Assembly (NCBI RefSeq): GCF_003254395.2
Contig: NC_037653.1
Span: 2,852,001 to 2,916,000 of the forward strand
DNA from: Apis mellifera
Taxonomy: Eukaryota > Arthropoda > Insecta > Hymenoptera > Apidae
DNA: 64,000 nt
Direction: 5' to 3'
Shown: positions 11,401 through 24,935 of the stretch, one piece after another
How the letters are laid out: each line of letters opens with the position of its first letter
Position numbering within the stretch: the first letter of the stretch is position 1
The notes under the pieces: model-generated
Databases searched by the model: none
What the model was told of the DNA's origin: nothing
Seen by the model: only the letters and a program-made list of their open reading frames with translations
Position numbers and translations under genes: made by a program

Positions 11401-14400
11401 CTTTCGTACAGTTGGTATTCCTGAGATAATTATAAATACATTCGTTTAAACTAAGGTAAAAATTTGTTACGAAATAAAGAAGAGTATTAAAACGTTTTAT
11501 TAATTAAATTGATTCATTTATAGTCGAGAAAATTATTATGTTAAAAAAATTGTCGGTATTTAATTTTAATACCTAATATTTAATGTATATTGTTCAATTT
11601 ACGTAACCTAACCTAACTCAACTTCGATCGGATAATATAATAGCTTTAAAAATATTTACAAGTTCTTTAATCAACTCTCCCTATTTCGTCCAATTCTTGG
11701 CATTCTTAATATCAAATAACGATAACCTTGGAAATACAAGTTGAAAAAGGCTACATGTTTCGGTATTCGTGCAACTTTCTACCGTTCGACGATCGTATTT
11801 ATGACGGGTAAAACGCGAGCGCGAGGAGCGCCCTCCAAGGACACGGATACGGGAGGCAATTACACGCAGCCACGAATCGGGTGGGACGCCGCGTTTAGTA
11901 ATTTTCTGTTTCCATTAGCAGGGGGTGGGGGGCGCTTCTCCGCGCCTGCGTTCTCTTGACTTTGACACCGACTCTGTTTCGCGAATGGAGCACGAGGACA
12001 TCGTGTCGGCCGGCGAAACCATTCGAGCGTAAACCAGGAAACCGAGCGCGAGGACACGCCGCTTTTTGCGAGCACGTGCGCGCCGAGTATGGGGCCAGTC
12101 ACGAGGAAAGCCATTTCCGCTCCTCGCTTTTAATCATTCTTTCCATCGATCGAAATATCTAACGACTTACGATCGATCAATTGCGAATTGATTATTAAAA
12201 TATTTACGCAAATCATTGATTTCTTCGATATTCTATATTTAGAATATATATAAAAACAGTGGCAATAATTTTAATTTAGATCGGATATGTGAGGAAATGT
12301 TTGATTTTTAATCATTGACGAATAAATTTTTATTTCTTTCAGATCTGATAAATTTTCTAAGAGAAGATACTTGTCGACGATCGTTAATATTTTCAATGAC
12401 CTTCATTCTCGCTAACGCGCCATTCGCGAAAGCCTCGTCTCCCTCGGGCGAAAAACATGTCTCCACGATCGATGGAGATTTCATAGTAATAATATCAAAG
12501 ACCGTGGGCCAACCGCTTCTAACGAACGCGTTTTTACGCAATACGTTGCGTCACACGTTCGACCATAAGGCGGCGACGACAGAGTCCCGCGCTTCGAGAA
12601 TAACCAAAATGGCGGTTCCGTCGTCCACGGTTGAGCAACCTTCGGGTAGAAAAGAATCGACCGGTGTACGTGAGATTCTCCGACCAAATCCCTCGAACAG
12701 GTCCGGGGCCGTGCTATAAATACCTGCGCAAGCTTCGTGACCGGTGTACCGATCTTTTTCTTCGTCTCGCTTCTCCGAGTCGCTTCTTCTCTCCTTCCCG
12801 AAGGAAGTCCCTATCTCTTCGTCTCTTTCCATCCATTGGCTTGCCTTCTTTTCATTTGTCTCGGACGACGGAGAGAGGAAGAAAGGGAGGCTACAAGAGA
12901 GGGAAAAAAAAAAAAAGAAAAAGAAAAAGAAACAAGAACCGGTACTTCGAGTCTACTTCGGCAGGAATGAGCTCTCCGCCGAGAGAGAGAGAGAGAGAGA
13001 GATGGCTATTCGACTTTACTTGTTGCGAGTTTTCGAGCAATTTAGCCGTACGGAGGATCCACTCGCTTCGAATCCTTATCGCGAATCGAGGCTTCGTGGG
13101 GAAGAGCGAGAGAGGGAGGGGGAAAGGAAGAGTAGGCGGAGTGGGGGAAGGAGAAGGAGGGGGAGGAGGAGACCGGTTACGAAGTCTTGAACGACTGGAC
13201 GGAGTCTCGGTGAACGAGAAAGATCTGATAGCTGTTCGAGCCTTGACCGTACGCAACACCCTCGTAACGTTTCTTCTTCTATATTAAATTAACACGATGC
13301 AAAATACGTTCTATCGTATAAATATATTATATTCAATTTTTGAACAATCGAAATTTATATCGACGCCAATGCTCTCGTAAGAAATGGAAATAAATAAAAA
13401 CGATATCCAATCATAGAAGATTAATGATGAAAATTATAATGAATAAGATAGAGAAAAACAAATCAAACATCATGAAGATCGGGTTTGACATTGAGATACG
13501 CGCGTGCAATGTATTATGTGTTGATGATTTATTCTAATTCTCATTGTCAATCCACGAATATTCCTGATCGCAGAAACATACAGCGAAGATAATAAGCGAG
13601 CGTACTGCGTAGACAGTTCCATTTTAAATGAGGACCCTGCGAACTCGATCGCTATAAAGATATGGTCCAAGGCAAGCGAGAACGTTCGACTGCCCCACGA
13701 GGCTCGATGTTAAAAAGTAACGGGTTGAAGAATCTACGATGACGAATGAGATGACGTCGTATATATTTTTTCTCGAATTCTGTTACTAGTAATACTAATT
13801 GATTATTGATTTAAATCTAAAATCCCGTTTTCAATTAAATTTTAAAAGTACTCTTAAAGTTACAATAACTTTCACTTTGAAAGGAAAATATTCGATTTTT
13901 GATTTCTTAAAAAAAATGTAACATTTTGAATGCAAATTATATTATCTTTTTACCATATATTTGATATATACAATTTATAATTAATAATCCATAAAGGAAA
14001 AAACTTAATTTAGGATCTTATTTGTAAATATTTTGATTCGATATTTTAATCAATATGCATACTTGTGAGTTCATTGAATCTATCAGAAATCAATCAAATT
14101 TGCATTTTTTTATTTGATCAATTCTACATTTAAAAATATTTATAGAATGAATAACATGAGCTTTGTTTATTCTCACAACAATACAAAAATGCATTATTAA
14201 AAAAAAAAAAACTTCACAAGTTTCTCACAAATTATTTTCATAAAATATTCTCCACAAATAATCGATCTCGGATAGTGACTGTCTAAATAATTGACTATCA
14301 CTCTCGATCCAGTGTCGATTTACAAAAAAATATTGTCACGAGCTATTGGATCAAGTTCTAATCCGAATTAAAATTCGTGTCCCGACGCGAATAAACGTTG

Positions 14401-17400
14401 GATCAAAAGGATGGGATCGGATTTGAAATAACGTGTTCGGGCGGGAGAAGCGACGCGCGGCTCGTCAGCCATTGGCCTCACGTCGGCTTCGTGGTTGTCC
14501 GCCGCTCAATCGAACGAAACGCCTCGACTTAGCCGACCTACTTACGGCCCGACCACTCCTTGGATCCTTTTTTTCTCTCCAGTTTTTCCTTTCCTTTCCT
14601 TTTGGCTACGAACCTTCACCGCTTGCACGCTGTCCGTTTATCGCGTTTTATCGCGTTCACACGGACATTGCAATCAACGCGGCCACCGAACAATGAATTT
14701 GTCTTTCGATTTATTCGTTTCTCATCCTGTCTCCGCCGGGAGATCGATAGCTCGTGCGTACTTCGATCGTGTGCAATTTGTATTAGTCAAGGTCTTGGTC
14801 GTCGAAATAAGGCAACCGATAGGTTTTGCGAGTCTCTTGCAACGATCCAAAAGCAATTACTTGAATCTTTTGGATGATTTGCAAATAAATCGAATACGTA
14901 TAATTTTCAATTTTCCAAACAATTTATTTAACGAGATTTCGTTCCATGCGAATTTAATAATTTAATTAAAAAAAAATGTTCGAGAACGAGCTAATAAATT
15001 ATAATTTCATTTATATATTTTTATAAAAATAAATATATACAGTGTTAATCCTGTTAACGAGTATCACATTGAAAAATTTATCATCATATTCAAACATTGT
15101 TCATTTCTTCAAGATGGAATAATTAGCCTGCAAGAAAATACTTTTCAAAATAATAATGCGCTTAATGGCGTTTTAATGCGCGACATCGTTTCCTTAATTT
15201 TCCCGAAAGCCCTTTGAAAAGAAGGCTTTCTTAATGACACGAAATGATTCACATGAAACACGTAAAGCGTTGATAATTAGCGCGAATCGTCGATACACGA
15301 TTTACGATTATAATAAAAAAACGATGCACAAATCATCATCGCCGTCTGAATCATAGCCGTCGCGTCGACCGGTTGTCACGGATTTGATGCAAGGCATCGG
15401 GGAACAATGTCGATCGCGTTGTTATTCGCGGTACGCATTCTTTTCAACAGTCACACCTTATTGGTCATGCACGTGTGTCGAGTATAAGTTGGCTGGCTTG
15501 GTACAGAGTTGGAGAAAATTCAGAAATAAAGTGAAACAAATAAATAAATAGAAAGCTGAGATATTAAATAAATCTCTTGCCTACGAACGTATCAATTCAA
15601 TTTAATTTATAAATCATGGGCAAATATTTATTACTCTATGTAAATTAAATATTTATGTTTCGTTTAATTGAAACGCAATAAGCATGGAAGAAGATTATAT
15701 TCCGTTCTCTTATTTCTCAGACACTGAAAATAGATTGAATATTTTATATTTTTATATATACGATATATAACTTCAATATATTATATCATGATGTAATTTT
15801 AATTATCAAATACTATCCACTCAAAATATACGAATTAATATTAATATATATTATATCTTAATTTGAGGAACAAGTTTAAATGAAATAAGATTAAAATTTT
15901 TAAATATTAATTCTTCCAAAAAAGAAAAGAATGAAAACAGTGCTTCACTTTCCATAGAATAATAAATAAAAAAACTTTGTTCAAAAAATAAATAAGCGAA
16001 ATATGGAAAAACAAAATCGGAAAAGGAAGATCTTTCGTGGAGACAAAGACGGCTAGCTACGCCGTATATCTATGTAGCGTTTGCGTAGCGGTACCGTGCG
16101 TGGGTCGAAGCATCGCGAACAGCAAGGTGACACTGCACACGCAGCTATACGGTTGCCTTACGTAATGGAGGCGCGCACACGAGTGTCCCTCCTCCTGTCG
16201 CGTCCGTTAATTCTTCTCCGAACACAACGTTTCTCCCTCTAACGCGCCCCTCCCTCCTCGCGCGGAGGAGAGCAACCTTTCCACAGCAGCGCGGAACGGA
16301 AGATCAAGGCAGATCGTATTTCGCGCTTGACCTCGGCGAAAAATCGCGATGAGAAAATGTGGAACAATGCTATCGTTTGAAAAATCACGAGATCCCTGGT
16401 TAATAATATCGATACACTATGATACTTCTTGATAGAATGGAATTTGAATAATAAAAATTGAAATTCGTTATTTGTAAATCTGTAGATAGATTTTCATTCT
16501 TTGTATTTTTTCACATATTGCGTCAAGGAAAAGTCGAGTATCGATATCCTTTTTTATTTAGCCTATTCTCACTCTCGTTAAGAAGTGAAAATAAGTTTTA
16601 AGTGTAAATTTAAAAATGGCGATAATTCTTGAAACACTTACCTCTCTCGTTAATAGATTTACCAATAAATATTTTATTCGTATGCTTGAACTTTTCTTGA
16701 GAATTTTTTTTCACTCAATATTCATCCTCACTGTTCTTTAAGTTGAAGAGTTGTATCTTCTTTCTTATTTTCCTTGTGTCGTTTTTTTAAAATAAATAAA
16801 TTAAACTGTTTCTAATTCTCTATGAGAGAAAGTCTATGTATTGTAATTGTTGCTTCCATAAATGATAATCTTACGATATTTCATTAAAAATTTGTTTATC
16901 GAGATAATTCGTTAAATAATATATGATTTTAGAGAACGTAAGATAACAAATGCAAAAATATCCATCTTTAGCATGTGCTAAAAGTATCATCATGGTACAT
17001 TGGAAAAATCTTCTTCATGAATAAACAAAGTTCGTATTAGCATAAGACAAAATAGTGTTTCGTTATAATGGGATGCAAATAGCCTAGCAAGTTTTCATTT
17101 TTTGCTTACTTTTTTTTTTTTTTTTTTTCTATCGATTAAAGCGCACCAAGTCGCATCGAATTGGACGCACGCGTGAAACATGTTTTCGAGATCTACGTGA
17201 AGCCTTGACATTCGTTGTACCGACGCATTACGGAAAAACATACATAACGTTAATCGGCGTGTTCCACCTCTCAGCGTAACGATATTTACAAGAAAAACGC
17301 GCAGGAAAAACCGGTACGATGCTGTCCCGCGTTATTCGACCGGACGATAATTTCAATATTCCAAAGTGGAAAATTTTCCCCTCTTTTTTCTTTCCTGTCA

Positions 17401-20400
17401 GTCACAATCGTTTCGCACATTAGTTATCGCAAAATCGCAGCAACGAGTCACGCTTGCGTCGCAATGTTTTGTTACAGCTCGAAAAACATTTGAATTGAAA
17501 AGTATTTGGAAGAATGTTTATTTTTAAAAACAAAAAAAAAAGATGTATTTCGATTAGAAAATTACAAATAAAAAAAATCTAGGTGATAATTTTAATTTTT
17601 TACAATTGTTAAAATTATACTCTTTGTTATTCCAAGAATTTTATATTTTTAGATTTTATATTATTACAATATTATGTAAATTTCGTTTATAGAATATAGA
17701 TAATTTTTTTATATCGAAAAGATTATAAATCTACTAATAATTTACATATATTTTATAAATGTAATAAAAATTAAATTTTTCATAAAAGAATGATTAGTTG
17801 ATTAGTATTATTATACTTTTCGAATAAAAAAAAAAAAGATAATCATTCTTTTAAAATTTCAGAGAATTTAGGAATTTTAATTCAAGAATTTAAATTCTAA
17901 AATTTTCATTCATGTCGTTATACAAAATTATATCAAGAATAATAAAATTTGCATGCGTGTAATTTTCGGACTTTAAATTTTCATTTATATCGTATATATT
18001 CGTTTATTACGAAGAATAATACTTGAGCAAGATGTCACGATATTCGTGTGCTCGGATGGAAGATCGCGATCAACTGGACGTGCGATAGCTTCCTAATTAC
18101 AGTGTTTGTTGAACGTAATAACACGAGTCGCGAATGAAATTCGCCGATTCCTCTCATTCGAATATGTGTTTTTTTCAATCGTAGATGGAAATGAATACTG
18201 CGAAAAAAACAGTTTTTACAGTTCGATCAAAACTTCATTTTATTTCTTTCTGTGAATGCACCTGCTTGTCCTTTACAGTTTCTGATCAGTTTCGTTTCAT
18301 AATTTGTTTTAGAAAATCTTCAAATATTTTATTATCGTCAATTGATCAATTTCAATGATTTATATATAATAATTTATAAAGAAAAAAAATATTATAATAT
18401 TAATATCCATTAACTATTATTACATATAACATTTATATATTTATTTATTTTTATTTTTTTAACATTGTCGATTTTTTACAGTGAATGTTTTAATTTATAT
18501 TTGAAATTAATTGGTTGTCATAATATTAAATATATTTTTGAATAAAATTTAATTAATATATAAAGTTTGAAAAAAAATTATAATTTTTATATATATTACA
18601 AAATATATAGAAAGATACAGAAAGATTCAAAATATCGTTATTCGTTTAGTATAAAAGACAATGGAACAGCATTGCACGTAGATTCAAAACAAACGAAACT
18701 GATTAGTTACAGGTGCAACCATGCATCTGCCTTGAAAAAATAAACTTCTGAGGAAGTTGAGTCGTTATTTAATTCTATGATGAATTTTTCTTTTAACTCC
18801 TTTTTTTAAAGTTCAATAAATTTTAAAATGTTAAATTGTAAGAAATATAAATATTTTTATTTTTGTGTTACAATACAACAAAATATTTCATCTATCAATG
18901 TTCCTCTAGTTTATATATATTTAAATATATTTCACTTTGATACTTTGAGTGGTAAAAGATTAAAATAAAAGATTTGTGAATTGTATGCTACTATGTATGT
19001 ATATAATTTTAGTTTCTATATTTTTAAAAATAATGAAAACGAATATCTTCAAAATAATAAATAAAAATTTATTACCATATTTCGACTATTACTTATTAAT
19101 AAATTAAAGTATAAATATAGAAATGTTTCCAAACAAAAACTATTTGAGAAAATATTTTATTTTTCTCTGTTCTAAGAATTAGTCCTGTTGGACTCAGTGA
19201 AGCGAATAATTTCACACCGAACAAAGCATCATAATTTTCTTTAAACGCTTGAACTTTCAGTCCCTCTTCGTCTTTCGTTGAATCTTTCGCTGTCGTTTTC
19301 TACTTATAATCCTCGTTATTGACAAAGATAAAACGAGCCTCGAATTTCGTTTCTTGCTTGCGGTCAATTCCAAGTTCTGAGTTTGCTCAAGTAAATATTA
19401 TGAACATTAGGATTTCTAGGAAGATACGTATTAATTTCTATTTTCAACCAAGTTGCTGACTAAGAAAGAAATTTAATTTTTTGTGAAATATGTATTTATA
19501 TAATAATTACATTTATTAATAGAAAATATAAATTTTTATTTATAATATTTAAAAAAAATATTAACAAATTTATAGAATGAAATAAATCTCTATTTAAATT
19601 TATACATTTTTTATAAAAATATAAAATTATTCTCTTTGCAATTATGCAGTCTTCCAATACTAATTTTTCATAAACAAAAAAAAATATCAATTGACGTCTC
19701 TAATCATCAATACATTATCGATTATTTCGTCATTCATTTTTATCAAATAATCCATTGCTTATTAATATTCTTTACAAAAAAAAAAAAAAGCCGAATCTCA
19801 TTATCGAGTTTTAATCGTGAATGTAAATTCTAATTAACCAACTAAAACGAAGATAATCGGAGGATATATACAACACTCTTCGAGGGGAGATGCCAGTAAA
19901 CGGAATGAATGCCAGGGGAGAGAGATATGTCGCGTCGGTTGGCTTTGAAACGACACGACGTGGACCTCTGGCAGTGCGAGAAGAGAACAGGTTCAGCTCT
20001 CGTGGTCGAAAGCGGTGTAAGCAGGTAGAAGAACAGAAAAGTACGATGTACGTCTGGCTAGCGTGTGCACACACACGAGCACCTGTTCACCGACGTACGC
20101 CGCGGCGCACACGCGCATGACACGCCAAGAGTCTCCCCGCGCACAGAAACAGCCGCATTAACGACTACCGTGCCGCGGAGGCTAATGGCGCAAGAGGGCC
20201 GTGACCGAAATTCTTTCGAAGCAAAGGGGCCAAGTGCAGAAAATGCTCGGCTCGATAAATCTGTTGCGACCGCCACACAGTCCTTGCGGATGGACTACCA
20301 TTGCTGATTCTACGTATAGCAATACATATACAATAGTAATACATAGTAATACATATATAATACATATACGTCGTTTTCGACTATTTAATACTTTTAGAAC

Positions 20401-23400
20401 GATGAGCAAAGTAGAGTAAAAATATATAAAATAGGATACCTTCATTTTATTTCTAAATTAAAATTTATACCTGTTTATAAATTATTTACCATTGATTTTT
20501 CATTGATTTCTTCACGAATCAAATATTTGTTATAATTTATCATGAAAAATTGTAAAGTTTCGATGAAAATTTAGCAGTAAAGAATATTAAATTATTTTGA
20601 CGAGTTTTTTAAAATATTGGTTGTCATTGCCATCGCTAGAGGAAACCTATACCTCTAATACCCACATACCAGTACACACAGGTAAGGACACGCACACGCG
20701 TGAAATGCACGCATGATGAACACTGCGAGCAGTGCATTGTAATTCGTCACAATGACTGCACATCCTGGTGTACTAGTCTTTGGCACAGGTGCGCGATAAC
20801 CTATGTGTCAACGACAGCCGAACGTCGCCTCTGACTGGTGCAACGTGTGTTCGCCTATTCCATCACGAGCATGCAGACTAGACTGTGAATACGCTACTAC
20901 CTTTGGAAAGTGACACAATTTTAAATAGTACCGCGTTTGGTTCAAAATAGTAAAAGACTCGAGTTTTCTTCCTTTCATTATACCTTTTGTGAAATTAATA
21001 AAATAACGTGTTGTTATCGTTAAAATTATTTTTTTTCAATATAATTACAAATAGATCAAAAATTCATTAAAATATATTAACACTTTTGTTATTTACTTAT
21101 TATGTAAAGTATTAAATCAAGTAATTTTCTATTTAATTTTTTTCCAATGAAAGTTCTAAGATTTTTGAAAATAATAATATCTAACGTGTTAATTAGAGAT
21201 AGAATTTTTAATAATGTAATGAAAACTGATAATGTTAATTTTTTAGCACACTTGTTTCATAGAAAAATGAATCACTTAAACTGTCAATAAATAAACATTT
21301 TAACGATATTAATATTATATCAATCTATCATATATCCAACTCGTTATAATAATAATATCCGGGACAAAGATATTTTATCAGATCAATGTAAAATATCGTA
21401 GAACTGGTATGATAAAATTTATAAAATAATTTACTTATGTGTAAAAACTATTTTCTATTAATTTCGAGTCATTACTTCCAATGATTCATAAGCGAGAATG
21501 TAAGTATATCTTCACGAACACCATTTCCTTTATCGTCCATCCAGTTTCCGTAGCCGACGATAAATCTTCGCGCGAGTAACAAACGCTCGATAAGAATAAT
21601 TCTATGATTCGTGGAATGTACGTTCCTCTCGGTCACTTTTCTATTTACGACCACGCGAACCAGCTACGTCCTTCTGTTCCCCTCTCTCTCTCTCTCTCTC
21701 TCTCGCGATCCGTTCTCGACCCGACGCAGGATTCTCTCTATACTACACACATCGGTATATACATATGAGGCTCGCCTTGGCCGTCGTGGAATTACAGACA
21801 TTGACGATCGTGAGCGTTCTCGGGTTGTTGCGCAATATGTACGAGAACCGTGCGAAACTTGAAAATTCTTATTGTAACGGGCGCGAGGGTTGCGCAATAT
21901 CGCGTAACGCATGCGTGACCAAATTGAATCGTAATGAGTAAAGCGCGCCTAAAAACAATTTATCCCGAATGTATATTTTTCTTTTGAATTCTTTTTTAAA
22001 ATCGCTCGAACAACAGAATAAAATTTTATATATCATTAAATGTTATTCCAAATCCAATGATAATCGATGATTAGTTGATATTGCGTTAAAATAATTGAAA
22101 ATCCTTTTTAAAAAATCCATATTATTATAAGATATAAAAAAAATCTCATTTTCTGAAAATTATTATAAGATTATTATAAAATATAATATTATAAAAAAAA
22201 ATCCATATTATTATAAGATATAAGAAAAAAATCTCATTTTCTAAAAATTATTATAAGATTATTATAAAATATAATATTATAAAAAAAAATCTCACTTTCT
22301 AAAAATTATTGTATCTTATAATAATTTTTAGAAAATGAGATTTTTTTTTTTTTTGAAAAAAGAATTTCATCAAAAATTGAAATTTCTCGTTTAAATTTAA
22401 TTATAAAATTTTTTTTACGTCCGAAATAATCGATCAATATATAATTATAAATTATTTTATAGAAAAATTATATATAAATATATTGATAGCTGAATATTCT
22501 TTTTTCAAAAAAAAAATTTCATTTTTTAAAAATTATTATAAAATATAATAATCTAGAATTGGAATTTCTCGTTTAAATTTAATTATAAAATTTTTTTTAC
22601 ATCCGAAATAATCGATCAATATATATTAATTGTAAATTATTTTACACGAAAATTATATATTATCAATATAAATATATTGATAGCTGAATATTCTTTTTTC
22701 AAAAAAAAATCTTTTTTTAAAAATTTTTTAAAAATTATTATAAGATATAATTTTTAGAAAATGAGATTTTTTTTTTTTTAAAAAACAATATTTAAGAATT
22801 GGAATTTCTCGTTTAAATTTAATTATAAAATTTTTTTTACATCCGAAATAATCGATCAATATATATTAATTGTAAATTATTTTGAAAACACGAAAATTAT
22901 ATATGAATATATTGATAGCTGAATATTCTTTTTTCAAAAAAAAAAAAAAAATTTCATTTTCTAAAAATTATTATAAGATATAATAATCTAGAATTGGAAT
23001 TTCTTGTTTAAATTTAATTATAAAATTTTTTTTATATCCAAAATAATCAATATATATTAATTGTAAATTATTTTACAGGAAAATTATATATGAATATATC
23101 TTTTCTAAGTAAATATTAAATTGTAAGAGAAGTAAATTTTAAATTCGTAGAAATCTGAAAAATGATGTATGCACGACGTGTATAATATATGACGATCCTT
23201 TTAATAAGGATCAATATACATAATATTCTTAATATACAAAATTCGAAAGTTTAGGAATAATTGAACACGCTGTATATTGTATACAGTGAATAGAAGAATC
23301 ACGATGTCACGATTATTCGCTATATAATATGCAGGCAAATTATGCTAATGCTGAAACGCATTAAAAAGGTATCGCGGCGTCTCGCTTATGCGGGCGTCGA

Positions 23401-24904
23401 TGTCTCCGCATATAAGAAACGTGGAAGCGCCGCGTTTCGAAGAGATTATTGTGCCGCTAAAATACACGAATGCGTATACAGAAAAATTGAATACGAATTG
23501 AATTTACTTTCACGCGGTCACGATCGATGTATCAGCAAAGATAAATCAAATTTAAATCTCATCTAATGACTAGACGCGATAAATCTGGATACAAAGTACT
23601 ACCTAAAGTAGACTTTTATTAATATTATTAATTATTCAATGGATTCTCTATCTTGTAATATTTTAACGGGACATCGATGCAACTACGAAGGTGAAACAAT
23701 TGCATTGTATCATCGATAATTAATCTTTTATAATCTACTCGGAATAAATTTCAATTTAAAATGAATTTTTTTTTTTTTCGTGAAACAAATAGATTTATCC
23801 TTTGTACAATTCTCTATATATCGCTATATCTATATATAATCTTGTTTCAATCAGTTTTAATTAATTACATGAAAATAGTAATATATTGTAATATAAGCGA
23901 CAAGTTTAAGTTATTCTCTTATTTCTCCATTTATATGCTGAAACATTACATATTTTCAAACGCTCATCCCCTATACTAATAAAGAAGTCCTTAGAACTCG
24001 TAAGTTTTCAATCCATCTTCGTCTTTCGCCAACTATCCTTTTCCACTTATACCGCTTTTTATCTAGAAACTTGAGACGACGTTTGACTTTCGTAGCCCTT
24101 GAAAGTAAGTACGTATATTTTCACAATTCTTCGAATTATAAGAGAAGTAAATATTATTTTATTTTCTACAAAAATATATAATAATTTCGTTTTCAGCAAT
24201 TCGAAAGTTTTCGAACAATTTGCACAATAATAATATAATTTCATTAATAATTTTTTTAAACAGATATGAAACAAATATCGTAATGTTAATATCCATTGAA
24301 ATATTGCAAAATAATAAAAAACGTTATAATTTTTTTTCATATAATTAAACAATCACATCATAGATATTGAATACAGTAACTATAGTTTTTTTCGTATACT
24401 ATATAGTTGACATTAATAATTAAATACGATAATTAAATATGAAAGAAGGGATCCTAAATAAAAGAAGATTCCCACTAAACACCGATAAATTAACATTTTC
24501 ATATAATAAAATAACGAGCGTCTTATCTCATCCCAATCCGACTAGCCTTTATTATTCCATTAAATTAATATTTCATCAAAGAAATACGGTTGCAAATTTA
24601 CAGCTGCGCGATGGACGGTGATAATTATCGAAACAGCTTAGCGATTCGGTTTATCGATCGATAATCAAGAATGCCCGAAAATAAAGCTCGTTCTAGTTGT
24701 TCCAATTCTATTCGATTATTATTTTGGAAGAAATTTTTTCGAGAAATAAAAAAACTCGTCAATGCAACGTATTTAATTGATAACACGAGATAATACGGTT
24801 AACGAGTAACGACGTTGTGGGAAAGTAAATTTGCACCTGCGGTATGCGATACGCGAGGCCATCGACATCGAGCTCTCGAAACGATCGACCGTGTCTGCGC
24901 CAAT

Positions 24905-24935
<31 letters not shown>

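Noticed and set aside
12315..12719. 134-residue + strand frame with an acceptor-like TTTATTTCTTTCAG before part of it
   Set aside because: No recognisable family, no matching partner exon, and two antisense frames overlap it. Kept as regulatory island.
12631..13287. 218- and 148-residue Arg/Lys/Glu-rich frames
   Set aside because: They arise from purine-rich simple repeats (GA and GGA runs); the antisense gives Pro/Phe/Leu runs. No domain.
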